Made by a program: the position numbers and the translations under genes. Shown piece by piece: positions 58,366 to 64,000 of a stretch of DNA of 64,000 nucleotides (its first letter is position 1; each line of letters begins with the position of its first letter). A model generated the notes under the pieces. That model saw nothing but the letters and a program-made list of their open reading frames with translations, was not told the origin of the DNA and ran no database searches. The stretch comes from Euptelea pleiosperma (lineage: Eukaryota; Streptophyta; Magnoliopsida; Ranunculales; Eupteleaceae). The stretch is from NCBI GenBank assembly GCA_035048495.1, contig CM068552.1, forward strand, positions 17,604,654 through 17,668,653, read 5' to 3'.

Positions 58366-59121
58366 AACTTTCAACGGAGAAGATCAATGGGATCACCATG
58401 GAGAAGCAGATAAAGACGTTGAATACGACTCATCTTCACCTGCTACGAATGGCTAAGATGGTTAATATAATGTGCAACTACTAGGCTCAGCAACTTGTAC
58501 TCTTCTAAAAGGTCACTCAACTAGATGTGAGACTTCCAAGAGATCAAGTCTCCACATAGAGTCTACGTAAGCCGATCGTAGTCGACCACAAACTCAAAAG
58601 TTCGTGAAAGAAACTCCTTTATAACAGGAGTCCTCTCGACCCGAAGAACCTCGAAGATGAGGTCAGGAGTGACTATAAACAACCTCCCAGATACAAATAG
58701 GTCTAGAATGAAAGACCAAAAACATCATGGCACAAGACGTCATGGACATTCACATAAAAGATGCAAACCAAACTAGGGTAGAATGGGTCGTTGTGCTATG
58801 TAGCACAAACCCAACATCAAGAATAGAAAATAGAATCCATCAAGGTGCTAGAAAAGTCTCTAATGTGCATGTGGCTCTCACTCATAATCTCTCAGAGCTG
58901 AAAATGATCTCGGTAGCGATCCTCGGCCTCATCAGTACAAATATCTAGATATGTATCTCTAGAAGATGAAGATGAAGGAGACGATGGGGGTGGAGCCTGA
59001 CGAGGAGTGGGAATAGATGATGAACTTCCCCTAGGAACTGTGGTTAGACAGCCACCACGTACAGAAGAGCCTCTGCCACAAGTCTAATGGATGAATGATG
59101 GTGAATCTCAGGCTCATAGTA
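58366..59121 (-). pseudogene. Decayed transposon-type gene fragment (Ser/Pro-rich N-terminus)
   Basis: On the minus strand, 59090-58900 reads as a Ser/Pro-rich stretch (PTPRQAPPPSSPSSSSSRDT) then DEAEDRYREI. 58655-58560 reads VIKEFLSRTFEFVVDYDRL. This resembles plant-transposon-protein/gag-like hypothetical proteins, but I cannot name the family with confidence. Frames are broken, and a TRIM interrupts the 5' end at 59122. Confidence 0.35.
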
Positions 59122-59648
59122 TGTAACGCCCCGGGCCCGCACTAGTCGAATATTGTCCGTTCTGGGGTCATCCCCCTCACGGTTTTGTTCTTGGTACGTG
59201 CCCTATGGCACGCCCAAAAGGCCTTCAACTAGTTTTAGGTCCGACTTGCCCTTATAGCCCAGTCTCCGGACGCTTCCTTATCCGATGTGGGACTAAACTC
59301 ATGCACCCACCTGCCATTCCACCCAGTAACCCTGACGTGGCGCACCGGCTAGGCCATGACAATTCACCCCACCCGACAGGATGAGCCGTCCTCGGCTCTG
59401 ATACCAATTGTAACGCCCCAGGCCTGCACTAGTCGAATATTGTCCGTTCTGGGGTCATCCCCCTCACGGTTTTGTTCTTGGTACGTGCCCTATGGCACGC
59501 CCAAAAGGCCTTCAACTAGTTTTAGGTCCGGCTTGCCCTTATAGCCCAGTCTCCGGACGCTTCCTTATCCGATGTGGGACTAAACTCATGCACCCACCTG
59601 CCATTCCACCCAGTAACCCTGGCGTGGCGCACCGGCTAGGCCATGACA
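59122..59648 (-). mobile_element. Complete TRIM retrotransposon, TSD TAGTA
   Basis: 527 bp: 5' LTR 59648-59409, internal 59408-59362 (47 bp), 3' LTR 59361-59122. LTRs are 240 bp each with about four differences, starting TGTCATGGCC and ending GGGGCGTTACA. The internal part has a Met-tRNA primer site TGGTATCAGAGC two bases after the 5' LTR and a G-rich tract before the 3' LTR. Perfect TAGTA duplications at 59117-59121 and 59649-59653. No coding capacity. It carries GTCCCACATCGG, a phrase I associate with Cassandra-like TRIM LTRs, but no 5S-rRNA-like segment was seen. Confidence 0.92.
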
Positions 59649-59653
59649 TAGTA

Positions 59654-60319
59654 GTCCTCTCCAGATGATCCTTGACCATCCATGGGATGTTTCCCTCAAT
59701 CTCCAGCCATACGAGACGAAGAAAGGAAAAAATGAATAAACAGAGGTGAATCAAATCTCTAAAATGCACGATGCCCATTAGAGACTACGGAGCTCTACGG
59801 AGTGGAATTGCAAAAAATGATCAGGAATCGATAAATAAGGGTTATGGATCAATGGGAGGACGGTTAAGAGGAGTGGAAGTCGAAAAGGTGTGAGAAAAAT
59901 GATTTGAAAAGACGCGCGGACAGCTTTTAAACTTTTGGTCCTACAAGTCCGATCAATCGGGAAAATAATATGATTGATTGGACTATGCTAATCGATCAAG
60001 CATGTTAGACCGATCAATTGGAGGACTAGAAAATAGAAAAAAAAAATTTTTTTAACTCATAAAGCCACGTCGACCCAATGCCAACTATACTCCAAGACTT
60101 TCATAAATATGTTTTCAATTAAGAAATGAGGTTTCTCATCACAATACTCAGATAAGTAGACAACAAAAATCAAAAACATGCACGGTCTAGTGGATTAATG
60201 AATCAAATGCAATGCATGTAGAGTTCATGAGTGATGGGTGTTGATAATTATAGTTCCCTTGGAATTTCAAACCATCTAAATAGTTTGAGAAATAGTCAAT
60301 CACTAACTTACAATTCTAG
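59654..60319. other. Non-coding; LTR-like relics
   Basis: 59930-60015 has GATCAATCGG/CGATCAAT motifs related to LTR A. The left end continues the fragment split by the TRIM. No gene recognised. Confidence 0.35.
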
Positions 60320-61672
60320 ACTATTCGTTGGTCAAGTTAGATGAAATACGGGGAGACATTTGAAGTCTACTTAGACCACAAGAGCCTGAAGTACATCTTT
60401 GCGCATAAGGAGCTTAACCTACGACAACGACGATGGATGGAATTTCTCCAAGATTACGATTTTTTTCTACACTATCATCCGGGGAAAGCCAACAGAGTGG
60501 TAGACGTATTGAGAGGAAGTCCAAGGGACTATGGCTAGCATTGCATTGCAGAAATGGTGATGGATCGACACGCTAGAATATTTTGATCTTCAAGTAGAGT
60601 GACGAGATGACCAAGTTTTTCTTTGCAACTTGGTGGCACAATCAACGATCATCCCATGAATTATCGAAGCTTGATAAAAGTATGCGGAGTTAGAAATGAT
60701 ACGAGTAAAAATTGTGAACGATGGAGGATCGAAGGATTGGACCATACAGACAGACGACAGTCAATGGATGAATATGCGTATCAGAGATGACATCGGCTTA
60801 GGAGAAGAGATTCTTGCAGAAGCTCATCGATTTAAGTTCACCATAGATCTGGGTGGGACTAAGATGTACCAGGACTTGAGGAGACAATTTTGGTGGAAGG
60901 GAATGAAGAGGGACATTGCGACTTTCATTTCAAAGTGCATTACATGTCAACAATTGAAGGTGGAACACCAGCGATCAGCAGGATTACTACAACCCTACCA
61001 ATAGTCGAGTGGGAATGGGATCACATCACGATGGACTTCGTGATCGACTACCTAAGACCCAACTAGGCTTAGACATTGTTTGCTTAATCATTGATAGATT
61101 AGGAAGTCTACACACTTTCTAGTGATAAAATCAACAGACAACGTAACAGCACAAAGAAGGCAAAAGAGTTACGATGATAAATGCAAAAGGCCACTAGAAT
61201 TCCAAATTGGAGATTGAGTATTTTTTAGAGTTAACCCTAAGGAAAGGAACCATTCAATTTGATAAGAAAGGCAAACTTGTCCCACGATACATTGGATCAT
61301 TCGAGATCTAAGGTGGGAGATGTTGCATACCAGATCGCCTCCACCATAGCTAGCGGGGATTCACGATGTTTTCCATGTCTCTATCTCCGAAGGCACTAAC
61401 CAAATTCGACGCACATGATTGGATGGCAGGAGCTACAACTCAGAGAAGATGCAGCCTACGGGGAGCAATCGATACATATACTGGATACTAAGGACAAGTT
61501 GTTACGTACCAAGACAATCAAACTAGCTAGTCTAAGATATTACGACAACATCATGACCTGGAGTAGGCAATCTGGGAGTTGGAGTCTGAGATACGGAAAA
61601 AATATCCAAACCTATTCGTTACTAGTGGTGGGTTCTAATTTCGAGGATGAAATTCCCTTAAGAGGGGCAAGT
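60320..61672 (+). pseudogene. Gypsy (chromovirus-type) pol 3' part
   Basis: RNase H end: [25 protein letters not shown] and YHPGKANRV (60375-60510). Integrase zinc domain: KMYQDLRRQFWWKGMKRDI and CITCQQLKVEHQ (60860-60970). The start of the core (WEWDHITMDFV) lies at about 61010-61045; the core is then deleted, followed by the tail SYDDKC-RPLEFQIGD (61165-61220), HDVFHVS (61362) and a chromodomain-like QILD-type stretch (ILDTKDKLLRTKTIKL) at 61480-61530. Many stops. A G-rich polypurine tract (AAGAGGGGCAAG) abuts the LTR at 61673. Confidence 0.82.
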
Positions 61673-63044
61673 TGTAATACCCTGAACTTTTTCAGGGATA
61701 TTTTCATAAATTACCTATATAGGGATATTTTGGTCATTTTAAAAAATTTTGAACATACATAAAAGTACATTAATTATGTTTATAAAACTTAAGATCAATG
61801 AATATCATAACATGTCACATAGAATACAAACTAATAACTGACACTTAGAGTAACTTTCTGACACTTATACAATTTCAATTTATAGTGTATGGTCATTTTA
61901 TGAACATCCGATAATGTAATTTACATTATAAGATCATAATAAATTTTGAGGTGGTGGGACCATCAAGAGTCCTAATAGATTGAAACTCTCTGGAATTTGT
62001 CCTTTTGGACCCTAGTGACATTGAATAATAGGTTAACAATTCTAGAAAAACCAAAACATGCATAATTGACAAGAGTCCTTATTGGACTAGGATTCTTTCG
62101 AAACACACTCATTTGACTTCAGAATGACAAACGGACACCTCAGACACAATTGTACACCTTTATAGACCCTAAATATCCAATAATCTCACCAATTTTATTT
62201 TTCTAAATTTTAGAGCCCGATCTAGGGTTTCCATGAGTTTCGATTCCCAGTGGCATCATTAAAATGCTTCCAGGAATTTTTTCTAGTTTTTAGACTTTTT
62301 GTAATTTTTTATAATTTGGAGGACTTTTCTGCAAATATTGAATAACTTAACTTTTTGATACACCTAGGGTGTTTATAGCCTTTAGTACACCTTATTTAAT
62401 ATTTTTGAACTTAAGTGTACCATAATTCTGATATAGGATAGTATTTGGTGTATAAAAGGACTTATCAGTAATTTAGCAGATAATTGATAATTAATTTAAT
62501 AAATAATTAATTAACTGATGACAAGTGTCATTCTCGAAGCTAGACACCTATGAGAGAAGTGTAAGATATTTCCAGAACCCTAGTGACACATGGCATCCAT
62601 TCATTGGGCAAGAGAGATGGAAGACGATTGAAGAAGAGATAGACAAAGTCAAAGTTGACCAAGTCCCCCTCCTACCCCCTAAAGGAGAAAACTTGCTCCC
62701 CCTTGAGGGGGGAGTTTGTTGCTTGTTGAGAGGGAAAAGAGAGAGAAAAGAGTTGGGATCCATCCCATCTCTAACCTTAAACCCTAACCCCTTGAAAAGC
62801 TATAAATAGATGTGGGAGGCCTCATTATTTCTAACATTGAGAGATTATTATTCTTTATTTCTTTATTCTTACATACTTGTTTCATAATCTAATCTCATTT
62901 TGTTAGTATTGTTATACTGTCATGTTGCATATCAAATAAGAAGTGTGAGATTGGTCCCAGGGGTTGGTCCCCATTTAATTAAGAAGGGCCCGGTGCCCTA
63001 GGGTGTAAGGCTTGAAATTCAGTCCGTTCTCTTTTATCTGAATA
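61673..63044 (+). mobile_element. Gypsy 3' LTR (3' end truncated)
   Basis: Starts TGTAATACCCTGAAC right after the polypurine tract; TATA box GCTATAAATAG at about 62802. The end is not visible because sequence of LTR family A begins near 63045. Start resembles the 216-2855 solo LTR. Confidence 0.7.
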
Positions 63045-63250
63045 CCTAGAAGGGGGTTGATTAGGTATTTAAATTAACAACCTAATGAGATTACTGGTCC
63101 GATAATGATAATCTAATCGCATGCCACAATCCTAAATAGTTGATTGATTAAAGATGATTATCACAATCGACTCAGATCGAATATCTCTGTGATATATTGT
63201 TTCAGTGTCGCTTGGGTTTTTCTGTGTCATTGTGTACGGAAACCCTAAAT
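63045..63250 (-). mobile_element. LTR A fragment, copy 4
   Basis: Begins CCTAGAAGGGGGTTGATTAG (minus-strand LTR end) and continues with GATTATCACAATCGACT and a GTGATATATTG block like copies 1 and 3. Truncated after about 200 bp. Confidence 0.6.
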
Positions 63251-63254
63251 CAAC

Positions 63255-64000
63255 AAAATTTGTAGAATCCAGTTCACTTTTAATTCTTGCAAAAATATAG
63301 GCTTGTACAGTTGTTCGTGTCGGATGTCGATCCGCACTCAGATGAGTTAGTACAAATAATAGAATTAAAACAACAGAAATAATATACAGTGAAAAATTAG
63401 AATGTTGGAAATATGAGAAGGGCGAGTCAGTTTAAAACAACTTTAAGATGAGATCCAGAGAACACTAAAGTAACCAAAATCAAATTGCATTAAATCAAAG
63501 AGAGTTGCTTACATTGAATTGAAATTTGTAGAAAGAAATAAAGCTGAGAAAATTACTCCAAAAAGCAGTTTAAAGAAAACATGTAAAGGGGTTTAAAGAG
63601 AAGAAGGGGGCAGAGAAAGAAACACCCATGAAGATCTCGGAGCTAAGGGTGCTATCGATCAAGAAGACGATTGTCCAAGATTTCAATGAATGCTTTCAAT
63701 CGAGAGAAGGATTTTGACAAAGAAGCATCCCATGATCTTTGGAGCAAAGGGCTACCGATCAAGAACAGGGTCATCCAAATTTCATGGAATGTCGCTCAAT
63801 CATGAGAAAAGGAGAGAGAAAGTAGAAAGTCAGAAGAAGGGATTAAGGATGAGACGTCCCTTCCATGTCATTTAGAGAGAGATAAAGGAGAACTAGAGAG
63901 AGAAAGTGAGAGAATTACCTTCAAACACTTACCCGAGCGGAGATTGGATCGACCATGCATGGTAGTTGGCCAATGATGATGAATTCACGGCCGAAGAAGA
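63255..64000 (-). mobile_element. LTR B copy 2, running off the window
   Basis: Reverse complement of the 32925-35567 family: CAACAAAATTTGTAGAATCC near its end and CGTGTCGGATGTCGATCCGC match 35440-35530. Only the first ~745 bp lie in the window. Confidence 0.6.

Noticed and set aside
58727..58948. 73-codon plus-strand frame
   Set aside because: The minus strand carries the more protein-like (though broken) reading; the plus frame shows no motif.
59122..59648. Whether the TRIM is Cassandra with a 5S-rRNA promoter
   Set aside because: I looked for the 5S internal-control-like segment and did not see it; only the GTCCCACATCGG phrase is shared.
62525..62809. 94-codon plus-strand frame
   Set aside because: Lies in the gypsy LTR just upstream of its TATA box and has no motif; likely chance.

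Overview
The window looks like plant nuclear DNA. Its only host-type genes are three copies of a WSD1-like wax ester synthase/diacylglycerol acyltransferase gene, with GT-AG introns and all on the minus strand. Almost everything else is transposable-element sequence of plant type: copia, chromodomain gypsy, L1-type LINE with a DUF4283 ORF1, a TRIM, hAT/Harbinger/CACTA pieces and many MITEs. The sequence alone does not identify the species; an angiosperm is safe, anything finer is a guess.

Backbone. The acyltransferase locus is present three times in tandem: unit 1 about 10.5-16.5 kb, unit 2 about 16.95-26.95 kb (its 5' flank resumes at 36.29 kb after a large insertion) and unit 3 about 37.5-46.7 kb. 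Each unit holds a spacer, four exons (CDS lengths about 800, 345, 138 and 147 bp, all phase 0) and a similar 5' flank. Only the unit 2 copy (CDS 20914-25495, 476 codons) reads through intact. Unit 1 has lost the AG of its last splice acceptor and carries a 1-bp deletion near the N-terminus. Unit 3 has a 1-bp deletion just ahead of the HHxxxDG active site. The paralogous units also act as internal 'empty sites' that confirm several insertions.

Left flank (0-10.4 kb). A minus-strand copia gag/protease/pre-integrase fragment is split by a 2.64-kb solo LTR with target-site duplication (TSD) GTCTA. A Harbinger-type element with TAA TSDs follows, then a 5'-deleted plus-strand copia pol with its 3' LTR. 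A fragment resembling a dual-specificity phosphatase lies at 10.13-10.34 kb.

Middle (22.8-36.3 kb). A 5'-truncated LINE sits in intron 2 of the unit 2 gene. A second, minus-strand LINE lies upstream of that gene and has been split by two LTR insertions, one cutting the ORF1 zinc knuckle in two.

Right flank (46.7-64 kb). There are no host genes that I can recognise. It holds nested MITEs inside a long-terminal-inverted-repeat element (49.0-51.7 kb), a 165-180-bp tandem array and perfect hairpin next to a CACTA terminus (53.2-56.4 kb), a solo copia-type LTR, a complete TRIM with TSD TAGTA, and a decayed gypsy pol with its 3' LTR.

There is no coordinated gene system beyond the acyltransferase cluster, which would act in lipid ester synthesis at the ER. 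I see no tRNA, rRNA, CRISPR array or bacterial-type operon.
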